The notes: generated from the letters alone by a model not told the origin. Shown: positions 1-5,426, numbered from the stretch's first letter. The stretch is DNA of 5,426 bases from Gemmatimonadota bacterium (GCA_027294815.1 JAPULP010000028.1:1-5426); one strand, 5' to 3'. Translations and numbers: made by a program.

Positions 1-6
1 GGAGCT

Positions 7-858
7 GTGTTTACACTTCCGGACGAGCTCTTTGATCGGTACCTAACTCAAAGAGAGTCCATCGGTGAAGTTACGTATGACATGACGCACGCCGAACCCA
101 ATCAAGGTGTGATGCCTGCCGAATCACCGGCCACTGAAACGCCCTCAACACAGAAGAGCCACCCGCCTTCGAAAGGGCCAAGAACGGCTCCCGAAGAGGG
201 ATCCGAGCAAAACAAATGGCGGAAGGGCGCGCCTGAAATACCGCCGCCCGGAATCGAGATCTCTCCACCGTCATCCGATCTCTTTGCCTCGGATCCGCTG
301 GCCAACGTCGATCTCGACAAACTTGGCGAGCTGATTCGGCGTTGTGAGCAATGCGCCTTGTCCCGAGGAAGGAAGAACGCCGTCCCGGGTGAGGGACCGC
401 CCGACGCGGACCTGATGGTGATCGGAGAGGGGCCGGGGGCGAACGAGGACGAGCAGGGACGTCCGTTTGTGGGGCGCGCGGGCGATCTACTCAACGAGAT
501 CTTGGCGGCGATCGGCTGTCCCCGCGAGACGGTATACATTGCCAACATCGTCAAGTGCCGACCCCCGCAGAACCGCAACCCCGAAACCGACGAGATCGTG
601 GAATGCCTCCCATACTTGCACCGGCAGATTGCGCTGGTGAAACCGACGGTGATACTAGCTATGGGGGGGGTCGCGGCCTGTACACTTTTGGAGTACAGGG
701 GGTCGTTGGGCTCGCTCCGCAACAAGGTCCATACGTTCCGCGGCATCCCGCTGGTGGTCACGTACCACCCCGCTGCACTCCTTCGCAACCCGAATTGGAA
801 GAAACCAACCTGGGATGACGTCCGTATCGCACGACGCCTCGTCGCTGGCGAGCGCTGA
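7..858 (+). CDS. udg: Uracil-DNA glycosylase, family 4 (iron-sulfur) type
   Basis: Predicted to excise uracil from DNA, starting base-excision repair of deaminated cytosine or misincorporated dUMP. The catalytic domain covers about residues 103-283. It has the four cysteines of the family's 4Fe-4S cluster (C113 and C116 in CEQC, C184 in KCRPP, C200), the uracil-pocket motif GEGPGANEDEQGRPFVG at 140-156, the segment ANIVKCRPPQNR at 179-190, and the C-terminal YHPAALLRNP at 253-262. Residues about 30-98 are a proline-rich, probably disordered tail ahead of the domain, so 283 aa is longer than minimal family-4 enzymes of about 200 aa. The GTG at 7 is the first start visible, but the frame is open to base 1 and GGAG at 1-4 lies only 2 nt from it, so the true start may be upstream of the window. 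The KRRIH loop of UdgX is absent. The 3' end overlaps dnaB by 44 nt. Family assignment is firm; the start is not. Confidence 0.93.
   Translation: MFTLPDELFDRYLTQRESIGEVTYDMTHAEPNQGVMPAESPATETPSTQKSHPPSKGPRTAPEEGSEQNKWRKGAPEIPPPGIEISPPSSDLFASDPLANVDLDKLGELIRRCEQCALSRGRKNAVPGEGPPDADLMVIGEGPGANEDEQGRPFVGRAGDLLNEILAAIGCPRETVYIANIVKCRPPQNRNPETDEIVECLPYLHRQIALVKPTVILAMGGVAACTLLEYRGSLGSLRNKVHTFRGIPLVVTYHPAALLRNPNWKKPTWDDVRIARRLVAGER
663..670 (+). repeat. G8 homopolymer inside the glycosylase gene
   Basis: Eight consecutive G residues encode the end of Met219, then Gly220, Gly221 and the first base of Val222. The conserved C-terminal motif follows in the correct frame, so the run length as given is consistent with an intact gene. 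It lies 6 nt before a perfect 7-bp inverted repeat. Runs of this length are prone to polymerase slippage; whether this one slips is unknown. Confidence 0.9.
677..699 (+). repeat. Perfect 7-bp inverted repeat (hairpin) in the glycosylase gene
   Basis: CCTGTAC (677-683) and GTACAGG (693-699) are exact reverse complements around a 9-nt loop. The repeat is wholly coding. It has no T tract after it, so it is not a factor-independent terminator. Its closeness to the G8 run is the only reason to think it might be functional. Confidence 0.7.
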
Positions 859-2227
859 GGTACCGGCGGACCGCCGGATTCCGTGGAGTCCTGAAGCAGA
901 ACAGGCCGTCTTGGGCGCCATGTTGCTCGATCAAGACGCGGCACTGAAGGCAGCCGAACTTCTGATCGACGATGCCTTCTACAGAGAGGCCCACCGGCGG
1001 CTGTTCCGCTGTATGGTGTCCCTGGTGGAGAAGCATGACGTGCTCGATCCGGTTGTCCTGAGAGACGAACTGGATCGGCGGGGCGACCTCGAGGCCATCG
1101 GCGGCATCGATTACGTGTCGGTCCTCCTCGACGTTGTCCCCACAGCCGCCAACGTGGAGTACCACGCCCGCATCGTCAAAGAAAAAGCGCTCTTGCGTCG
1201 GTTGATCGGCGTTGGGACCGACATCGTGCAGGCGTCGTACGACGGCCGGCAAAACGTCGGCGAGCTGCTCGACCTCGCCGAGCACAAAATCTTCGAGGTC
1301 TCCTTCCAGAGGGGGACACAGGAAGTCGTTCGGATCAAGGAACTCATGTGGGACGCGATGGAACGCATAGAAGCGCGCCATCGAGGCGATGAATCGGTAC
1401 TCGGTATCCCCAGCGGGTTCCAAGATTTAGATGAAATGACCAACGGTTTTCAGCAGAGCGACCTCGTCATCGTCGCGGCGAGGCCTTCCATGGGGAAGAC
1501 CTCGTTTTGTCTCGACGTGGCCGCCAACGCGGCGATCGACCATCAGGTACCGGTGGCGATCTTCTCTCTCGAGATGTCGCGGGAACAGCTCGTAGAGAGA
1601 TTGCTGGCGTCGGAGAGCTTCGTCGACCTCCAACGACTCCGCACAGGAAAGCTGCGCGACGAGGACTTTCCACGCTTGTCGAGCGCCGCCGGCCGCCTGG
1701 GTGGTGCCAAAATCTGGATCGACGACACTCCCGCCATCTCGCTACTCGAGTTGCGATCAAAAGCCCGGCGACTCAAAGCCGAGCACGACATCGGACTGTT
1801 CGTGGTCGACTATCTGCAATTGATGGTTGGACCGAGCAATTCCGAGAACCGCCAGGCCGAGATCAGTTTTATCTCCCGGTCGTTAAAAGCGCTGGCCCGC
1901 GAGCTTCGGGTGCCGGTGATGGCGCTGTCGCAGCTGTCGCGGGCCCCGGAACAACGCGGCGGAGATCGCCGCCCGATGTTATCTGATTTGCGCGACTCGG
2001 GCGCGATCGAGCAAGACGCCGATTTGGTCCTCTTTCTCTATCGACCGGAAATGTACGCGGGCCACTTGAGCGACAAAGACCTCGAAGGCAAAGAGGGGAT
2101 GGCCGAGCTGATCGTGTCGAAACACCGAAACGGTCCAACCGGCAGCATCACGTTGACGTTCAACAAGACTTGCACGCGCTTTGACACGTACTCACCGCGG
2201 GAGCAGGATCCCACCGATGTCTTCTAA
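815..2227 (+). CDS. dnaB: Replicative DNA helicase DnaB
   Basis: Hexameric ATP-driven helicase that unwinds DNA ahead of the replisome and recruits primase. The 470-aa length is normal. The N-terminal primase-interacting domain covers about residues 24-125, starting at WSPEAEQAVLGAMLLD. A linker follows, then the RecA-type motor from about 195. Visible motor motifs are Walker A ARPSMGKTS (222-230), the catalytic-glutamate segment SLEMS (E253), Walker B LFVVDYLQLM (328-337), the LSQLSRAPEQR stretch (371-381), DLRDSGAIEQDAD (391-403) and the KHRNG arginine-finger region (436-440). There is no intein in Walker A, a common insertion site. The ATG at 815 is effectively forced: the next in-frame ATG, GTG or TTG is the TTG at codon 33, inside the conserved N-terminal helix. 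The start lies 44 nt inside the glycosylase gene. GGAAGA at 797-802 is a distant, weak ribosome site, which suggests coupling to upstream translation. Confidence 0.98.
   Translation: MTSVSHDASSLASAEVPADRRIPWSPEAEQAVLGAMLLDQDAALKAAELLIDDAFYREAHRRLFRCMVSLVEKHDVLDPVVLRDELDRRGDLEAIGGIDYVSVLLDVVPTAANVEYHARIVKEKALLRRLIGVGTDIVQASYDGRQNVGELLDLAEHKIFEVSFQRGTQEVVRIKELMWDAMERIEARHRGDESVLGIPSGFQDLDEMTNGFQQSDLVIVAARPSMGKTSFCLDVAANAAIDHQVPVAIFSLEMSREQLVERLLASESFVDLQRLRTGKLRDEDFPRLSSAAGRLGGAKIWIDDTPAISLLELRSKARRLKAEHDIGLFVVDYLQLMVGPSNSENRQAEISFISRSLKALARELRVPVMALSQLSRAPEQRGGDRRPMLSDLRDSGAIEQDADLVLFLYRPEMYAGHLSDKDLEGKEGMAELIVSKHRNGPTGSITLTFNKTCTRFDTYSPREQDPTDVF
863..877 (+). repeat. GC-rich palindrome just after the glycosylase stop
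   Basis: CCGGCGG and CCGCCGG flank a single A, giving a perfect 15-nt inverted repeat that begins 5 nt after the glycosylase stop codon (856-858), inside dnaB codons 17-21. As RNA it would fold as a 6-bp stem with a 3-nt loop. No T tract follows. It could affect mRNA processing or be chance in GC-rich coding DNA. Confidence 0.5.
2205..2208 (+). promoter_or_regulatory. Ribosome binding site that fixes the radA start
   Basis: AGGA lies 8 nt before the ATG at 2217, with GGGAG just upstream at 2199-2203. This spacing favours ATG 2217 over the in-frame TTG at 2181. The site sits in the last codons of dnaB. Confidence 0.7.
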
Positions 2228-3575
2228 CCGCCGGTCCGTTTACCGGTGCTCTGATTGCGGAACCGACTACCCCAAGTGGACCGGACGTTGTGAGTCATGC
2301 GGCGCGTGGAACACGTTGGCCGAAGAGATCGTGTCGCGTCGCCCAGGCAAGCCGGCGGCTTCGAAGGGCGTCGGGAACGCGCCCGACGCCGTGCGGCTCG
2401 GCGACATCCGACCGGAGGGCGTCGCGAGAATAAAGACGTCGCTCGGCGAAATGGACTTCGTACTCGGCGGCGGCATCGTCCCCGGATCGCTGACCCTTGT
2501 GGGAGGGGAGCCGGGAATCGGCAAGTCCACCATCCTGCTGCAATGCGTGGCTCGAATCGAAGCGAACGGCGTGCGGACGCTCTACGCGTCCGGCGAAGAA
2601 TCCGTCGACCAGGTCGGTCTGCGTGCCGCGAGGCTCGCGGAACAGACCGATGCGATCCATGTGCTGCCGGAAGTGCGTATCGACACCATCACCGCGCGGG
2701 CCGCCGCGCTGGGCGCCAAGGTGGTCGTCGTGGACTCCATCCAAACGACATACACCGACGAACTCGAAGGCGCGCCCGGAAACGTCGGCCAGGTACGCGA
2801 ATGCGCCGGTCGTCTCATGCGGTTTGCGAAGGAGACCGGCACCGCGGTCATTCTCGTCGGCCACGTTACTCGTGGGGGCGGTATCGCGGGTCCCAAGACG
2901 CTCGAACACATCGTCGACACGGTGTTGTACTTCGAGGGCGACGCCAGCAATGATTTTCGCATCCTACGCGCGGTCAAGAACCGGTTCGGTTCGGTAGACG
3001 AAGTGGGAATCTTCGAAATGACTTCCTCGGGTCTCAAACCTGTGGCGAATCCCTCCGCGGCGTTTCTCTCCGGGCGTGACGAGTCCAGTGCCGGGTCGGC
3101 GGTGACTGCGTTGATGGAAGGCACGAGACCGGTGCTCGTCGAAATACAGGCGCTTGCCGCCAAGGCCGGATTTGCGACGCCACAACGCGTCGCGACCGGC
3201 CTGGATCACAAACGGCTGGCCGTGTTGTTGGCCGTGTTGGAACGGCGCGCCGGCATTTCCTTCCACGATCTCGACGTCTTCTTGAACGTCACGGGTGGGG
3301 TTCGATTGATCGAGACAGCCTCCGACCTCGGTGTAGCGGCCGCGCTGGTGTCGAGCGTGAACGACGTTCCCTGTCCGCACGACGCGGTTTTCGTTGGCGA
3401 GCTAGGGCTGGGAGGTGAGGTGCGGCCGGTGCCTGGAACCGAGCGACGGCTCGCCGAGGCCGAACGAATGGGCTTTCGCACGGCGTACGTGTCGGCGCGG
3501 GCGACGTATCAGACATCGATGCACACTGTCTCCGTCAGACACGTAACGGAGTTGTATGACCGGTTCGCCGCCTGA
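2217..3575 (+). CDS. radA: DNA repair protein RadA (Sms)
   Basis: RecA-like ATPase that promotes branch migration of recombination intermediates and is described as a hexameric DnaB-like helicase acting on D-loops. The 452-aa length is standard. The order is an N-terminal zinc finger (C11, C14, C25, C28), Walker A GEPGIGKST (97-105), YASGEES (123-129), Walker B VVVVDSIQT (169-177), the RadA signature KNRFG (254-258), and a C-terminal Lon-like domain from about 280 that includes DVFLNVTGGVRLIE. The conserved segment usually written HVTKEG reads HVTRGG here (216-221). I chose ATG 2217 because AGGA lies 8 nt upstream and the zinc finger then starts about 10 residues in, as usual. An in-frame TTG at 2181 would add 12 residues unlike the family. 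It overlaps dnaB by 11 nt and ispD by 20 nt. The pairing with dnaB fits a replication and recombination cluster. Confidence 0.98.
   Translation: MSSNRRSVYRCSDCGTDYPKWTGRCESCGAWNTLAEEIVSRRPGKPAASKGVGNAPDAVRLGDIRPEGVARIKTSLGEMDFVLGGGIVPGSLTLVGGEPGIGKSTILLQCVARIEANGVRTLYASGEESVDQVGLRAARLAEQTDAIHVLPEVRIDTITARAAALGAKVVVVDSIQTTYTDELEGAPGNVGQVRECAGRLMRFAKETGTAVILVGHVTRGGGIAGPKTLEHIVDTVLYFEGDASNDFRILRAVKNRFGSVDEVGIFEMTSSGLKPVANPSAAFLSGRDESSAGSAVTALMEGTRPVLVEIQALAAKAGFATPQRVATGLDHKRLAVLLAVLERRAGISFHDLDVFLNVTGGVRLIETASDLGVAAALVSSVNDVPCPHDAVFVGELGLGGEVRPVPGTERRLAEAERMGFRTAYVSARATYQTSMHTVSVRHVTELYDRFAA
2229..2248 (+). repeat. Inverted repeat immediately after the dnaB stop
   Basis: CCGGT (2231-2235) pairs with ACCGG (2242-2246) around a 6-nt loop. 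The stem extends outward by one G-T wobble and one C-G pair. It begins one base after the dnaB TAA (2225-2227), within the first codons of radA. No T tract follows. Function, if any, is unknown. Confidence 0.45.
3530..3551 (+). promoter_or_regulatory. Hairpin that could mask the ispD ribosome site
   Basis: CTCCGT (3530-3535) is the exact reverse complement of ACGGAG (3546-3551), with a 10-nt loop. The 3' arm contains GGAG (3548-3551), the only plausible ribosome site for ispD, 4 nt before its ATG at 3556. Ribosomes finishing radA would melt the stem, which would couple ispD translation to radA. The base pairing is seen; the regulatory role is inferred. Confidence 0.4.
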
Positions 3576-4248
3576 CGTCGGTGTGGTCATCGCCGCTGGC
3601 GGACGGGGTGAGCGGGCCGGCTCGGCCACGCCGAAACAGTTCCGCGAAATCGGCGGCATTCCCATGCTGCTCCGTGCCATCCGACCGTTCGCCGCGCATC
3701 CGAAGGTCGCGGAAATCACCGTACCGCTTCCGCACGCCGTGCTCTCCGACCTACCGCCCTGGCTGCAAGACCTGCTGGGGGACCGTTTGCGAGCGGTGGA
3801 GGGCGGTGAAACGAGGGCGGATTCCGTCGCTCGGGGCGTTGCCGCCTTGCCGGCCAGCTGTACCAGCATCGTGATTCACGACGCGGCACGACCTTTCGTT
3901 CCAATAGCTACACTAGATGCGATTATCGATGCGGTATCGCGGGGCGCGTGCGCGATCGCTGCCGTGCCGATCAGCGACACGATCAAACGGTCCGATCCCG
4001 ATGGAGTTCGCGTGCTGGAAACCGTGAACCGCCACGGACTGTGGCGTGCTCAGACTCCACAGGGATTTCCGCGAAAGATCCTCGAGAAAGCCTATGAACA
4101 CGGCGGTCAGGCCGCCACCGCCACTGACGAAGCCGAGTTGGTGGAGGCCATCGGCGTGCCCGTTGAACTGATCTTGGATACCACCGCAAACATCAAGGTG
4201 ACTACCCCGGAAGACTTTGTCGTGGCGGAGGCCTTGGCTTCGGGATGA
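3556..4248 (+). CDS. ispD: 2-C-methyl-D-erythritol 4-phosphate cytidylyltransferase
   Basis: Joins CTP and methylerythritol 4-phosphate to give CDP-ME and pyrophosphate, the third step of the cytosolic MEP route to isoprenoids. At 230 aa it is a normal stand-alone IspD, not an IspD-IspF fusion. Visible motifs are the nucleotide-binding AAGGRGERAG (13-22) with K27 in TPKQF, GGETRADSV (83-91), HDAARPF (108-114), ISDTIKRSD (139-147), VNRHGLWRAQTPQGF (157-171), TDEAELVE (190-197) and IKVTTPEDF (213-221). K27, D109, R159 and K214 appear to match the catalytic or binding residues K27, D106, R157 and K213 of the E. coli enzyme; this alignment was done by eye. The ATG at 3556 has GGAG 4 nt upstream and overlaps radA by 20 nt. 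The usual partner ispF does not follow; tsaC does, through an ATGA overlap. Confidence 0.97.
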   Translation: MTGSPPDVGVVIAAGGRGERAGSATPKQFREIGGIPMLLRAIRPFAAHPKVAEITVPLPHAVLSDLPPWLQDLLGDRLRAVEGGETRADSVARGVAALPASCTSIVIHDAARPFVPIATLDAIIDAVSRGACAIAAVPISDTIKRSDPDGVRVLETVNRHGLWRAQTPQGFPRKILEKAYEHGGQAATATDEAELVEAIGVPVELILDTTANIKVTTPEDFVVAEALASG

Positions 4249-4889
4249 ACGTCCTGCCGTTTCACGGCGAGGAGGAGATCGCATCGGCAATTCCGCAGGC
4301 GGCGGATCATCTTCACCGAGGCGGCCTGGTGGGATACCCGACCGAGACGGTGTATGGGCTCGGGTCGAATCTAGACCAGGGCGCGCTGGTTGCGCTGAGA
4401 AAGTTGAAGGACCGCGAAAAAGAGAAGCCGTTCTTGCTGCTCGTGTCCGGGCCCAAAATGGCCGAGGAATGGGGTCTGACGTTCGACCAAAGGGCGATGG
4501 CGTTGGCCGATGCGTTCTGGCCGGGGCCGCTGACGCTGGTCCTTCCAACGTCGACCAGTAGATTGCCGGACGAGCTTCGAAACCCGGAAGGGGGGATCGC
4601 GGTGCGGAGGACATCGCAGGCAGGGATCGAACGCCTCATAGAAGAAATCGATCATCCCATCACCTCGACATCTGCCAATCTACCGGGCGGAAATCCGGCC
4701 ACCGACATCGCTGCGCTGCACCGCGACTTCGGGAACGTGGCAGGACTCATGGTGCTCGACGGCGGCGCCCTGGAAAGCGCTGCCCCCTCCACCATACTCG
4801 ATTGCGCGACGCAGCATCTTCGGGTGGTGAGAGAGGGGGCGATTCCGCTTTCTGAGCTCGAGACCTGCATCGGCACGTTTTCTCGATGA
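4245..4889 (+). CDS. tsaC: L-threonylcarbamoyladenylate synthase (TsaC/YwlC type)
   Basis: Makes threonylcarbamoyl-AMP from threonine, bicarbonate and ATP, the first step of the t6A modification at position 37 of ANN-decoding tRNAs. The TsaD complex then transfers the group. The protein is one YrdC-like domain. It carries YPTETVYGLG (31-40), the lysine- and arginine-rich KLKDREKEKPF (53-63), FWPGPLT (91-97), IAVRRTS (118-124), the STSAN nucleotide-site motif (141-145), APSTILD (180-186) and REG (196-198). At 214 aa it lacks the extra C-terminal Sua5 domain of longer homologues of about 340 aa. The start ATG shares ATGA with the ispD stop. GGAGG at 4227-4231 is 13 nt upstream, rather far, so reinitiation after ispD is likely. 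The following phosphatase also starts in an ATGA overlap. The tsaC (ywlC) and phosphatase (ywlE) genes are also close neighbours in Bacillus subtilis. Confidence 0.96.
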   Translation: MNVLPFHGEEEIASAIPQAADHLHRGGLVGYPTETVYGLGSNLDQGALVALRKLKDREKEKPFLLLVSGPKMAEEWGLTFDQRAMALADAFWPGPLTLVLPTSTSRLPDELRNPEGGIAVRRTSQAGIERLIEEIDHPITSTSANLPGGNPATDIAALHRDFGNVAGLMVLDGGALESAAPSTILDCATQHLRVVREGAIPLSELETCIGTFSR

Positions 4890-5359
4890 CGCGAATCCTT
4901 CTGGTCTGCACCGGCAACATCTGCCGAAGTCCGATGGCCGAATGCATCATGCGGCAGGAGTTCGAGCAGCGCAAAGAGGACATTGAGATCCGGTCGGCCG
5001 GCACGGGTGCCTGGGACGGCGCCTCCGCTTCCGAGGGAGCATACCTGGTTTCGCTCGAGAATCAGTTGGACTTGTCCCACCACCGGGCGACGCTCCTCAC
5101 ACGGGATCTCGTCGACGAAGCAGATCTCGTTCTGACAATGGCTCGCCATCATCGCGTACGGGTCGAGGAGTTGGGCGGGACCGGCAAGACTTTTCTGCTC
5201 GGCGAATACGCCAGCGAGACCGGAGCACACGCCGAGGTGTGCGACCCGTTCGGCAGCGATCTTCCCGTGTACAGAGAAACATTCGCCGAGATCCAAGAAC
5301 TCGTCCGGGCGGTAGTGGATCGATTCGTCAGGTCGCAAAGTGGCTCAGATTCGCGGTAG
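4886..5359 (+). CDS. Low-molecular-weight protein (tyrosine) phosphatase
   Basis: Cytosolic phosphatase that removes phosphate from protein side chains through a cysteinyl-phosphate intermediate. At 157 aa it is typical of the family. The P-loop CTGNICRSP begins at residue 8, giving nucleophile C8 and phosphate-binding R14 (CX5R). C13 is the adjacent cysteine that in some relatives forms a protective disulfide with the nucleophile. The general acid is D120 in CDPFGSDLPVY (119-129). SAGTGAW (37-43) and the LSHHRATLLTRDLVDEADLVL region (63-83) are also family features. The P-loop variable residue is Ile12. B. subtilis YwlE, a protein-arginine phosphatase, has Thr there, so tyrosine phosphatase activity is the better guess; the substrate is unknown. 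The ATG overlaps the tsaC stop as ATGA, with no clear ribosome site of its own, which implies translational coupling. The 3' end overlaps aroE by 20 nt. Confidence 0.93.
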   Translation: MTRILLVCTGNICRSPMAECIMRQEFEQRKEDIEIRSAGTGAWDGASASEGAYLVSLENQLDLSHHRATLLTRDLVDEADLVLTMARHHRVRVEELGGTGKTFLLGEYASETGAHAEVCDPFGSDLPVYRETFAEIQELVRAVVDRFVRSQSGSDSR

Positions 5360-5426
5360 CACCCGCGTCCTCGCGGTCGTCGGTCATCCCGTCGCGCATT
5401 CGCTCTCTCCGGAGATGCACAACGCG
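5340..5426 (+). CDS. aroE: Shikimate dehydrogenase, N-terminal part (cut by window edge)
   Basis: Only the first 29 codons are present. From GTG 5340 they read as a short lead, then VLAVVGHPVAHSLSPEMHNA (10-29). This is the start of the AroE substrate-binding domain: a beta strand, the G-x-P turn, and the HSLSP motif (20-24), whose two serines bind shikimate in characterised enzymes. AroE reduces 3-dehydroshikimate to shikimate with NADPH in the aromatic amino acid pathway. The frame opens only after a stop at 5313-5315. GTG 5340 is the natural start: CAGG (5329-5332) lies 7 nt before it and the distance to the motif suits the family. The start overlaps the phosphatase gene by 20 nt. The NADP-binding domain lies outside the window, so a quinate/shikimate variant cannot be excluded. 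Confidence 0.9.
   Translation, partial: MAQIRGSTRVLAVVGHPVAHSLSPEMHNA
5352..5376 (+). repeat. Mutually exclusive short hairpins at the phosphatase-aroE junction
   Basis: CGCGG occurs at 5352-5356 and again at 5372-5376 (within a TCGCGGT direct repeat), and CCGCG at 5363-5367 can pair with either copy. One fold puts the phosphatase TAG (5357-5359) in its loop; the other has a 4-nt TCCT loop. Both are only 5 bp and lie in GC-rich coding DNA, so chance is a fair explanation. Confidence 0.35.

Noticed and set aside
677..699. Factor-independent terminator
   Set aside because: The stem is only 7 bp, has a 9-nt loop, is followed by G-rich sequence without a T tract, and lies inside coding sequence. 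The other junction stems also lack T tracts.
7..858. UdgX-type uracil-binding protein
   Set aside because: The KRRIH loop that marks UdgX is absent, and the motifs read as family 4 (GEGPG, YHPAALLR).
102..944. Long open frame (280 codons) on the minus strand opposite the glycosylase gene
   Set aside because: It has no recognisable domain, is rich in Arg, Ser and Pro as expected from antisense of GC-rich coding DNA, and lies across a clearly conserved gene.
1478..1504. Possible intein at the DnaB Walker A motif
   Set aside because: The motif ARPSMGKTS is uninterrupted and the protein has normal length.
1507..1986. Plus-strand open frame of 159 codons inside dnaB
   Set aside because: Very Arg-rich with no known domain, fully inside the RecA-type motor region of dnaB in another frame.
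2181..2216. TTG start for radA giving 12 extra residues
   Set aside because: The extra residues do not resemble the RadA N-terminus, and ATG 2217 has a well-placed AGGA.
4652..5338. Minus-strand open frame of 228 codons opposite tsaC and the phosphatase
   Set aside because: No recognisable motif; the plus strand carries two intact conserved proteins over the same bases, so this is a codon-bias shadow.
1..5426. A new defence, mobile or biosynthetic system
   Set aside because: Every gene is a recognised housekeeping family with intact motifs. There are no unknown proteins, arrays, integrases or transposon ends.

Overview
The window is a GC-rich stretch (about 60% G+C by eye) of bacterial chromosome in which every base lies in a plus-strand gene. 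Seven housekeeping genes run head to tail, each overlapping the next: family-4-type uracil-DNA glycosylase (7-858), replicative helicase dnaB (815-2227), radA (2217-3575), ispD (3556-4248), tsaC/ywlC-type threonylcarbamoyl-AMP synthase (4245-4889), a low-molecular-weight protein phosphatase (4886-5359) and the first 29 codons of aroE (5340 to the window edge). The overlaps are 44, 11, 20, 4, 4 and 20 nt. There is no intergenic space, and I see no promoter, factor-independent terminator, RNA gene, mobile element or CRISPR array.

By function, the left half (1-3575) concerns genome maintenance: uracil removal, fork unwinding, and branch migration of recombination intermediates. The right half is core metabolism and translation: the third enzyme of the MEP isoprenoid pathway, the first step of tRNA t6A37 synthesis, a small phosphatase, and the shikimate-pathway dehydrogenase. 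The genes share a transcript by layout, not by a common pathway. The radA-ispD and tsaC-phosphatase adjacencies recur in many bacteria. The overlaps imply one polycistronic mRNA with translational coupling.

The organism is a bacterium using the MEP pathway, with high GC and a compact genome. The order udg-dnaB-radA-ispD-tsaC-ptp-aroE, and a glycosylase with a long N-terminal tail, suggest an environmental lineage such as Gemmatimonadota or another little-cultured phylum. That placement is a low-confidence impression from gene order alone.

I found no evidence of a new defence, mobile or biosynthetic system. The points worth a second look are small: a G8 run followed by a perfect hairpin in the glycosylase gene, whose two shifted frames either end exactly at the dnaB start or fuse into dnaB; short inverted repeats close to most gene junctions; a proline-rich tail on the glycosylase with a DLF motif; and a few motif substitutions.
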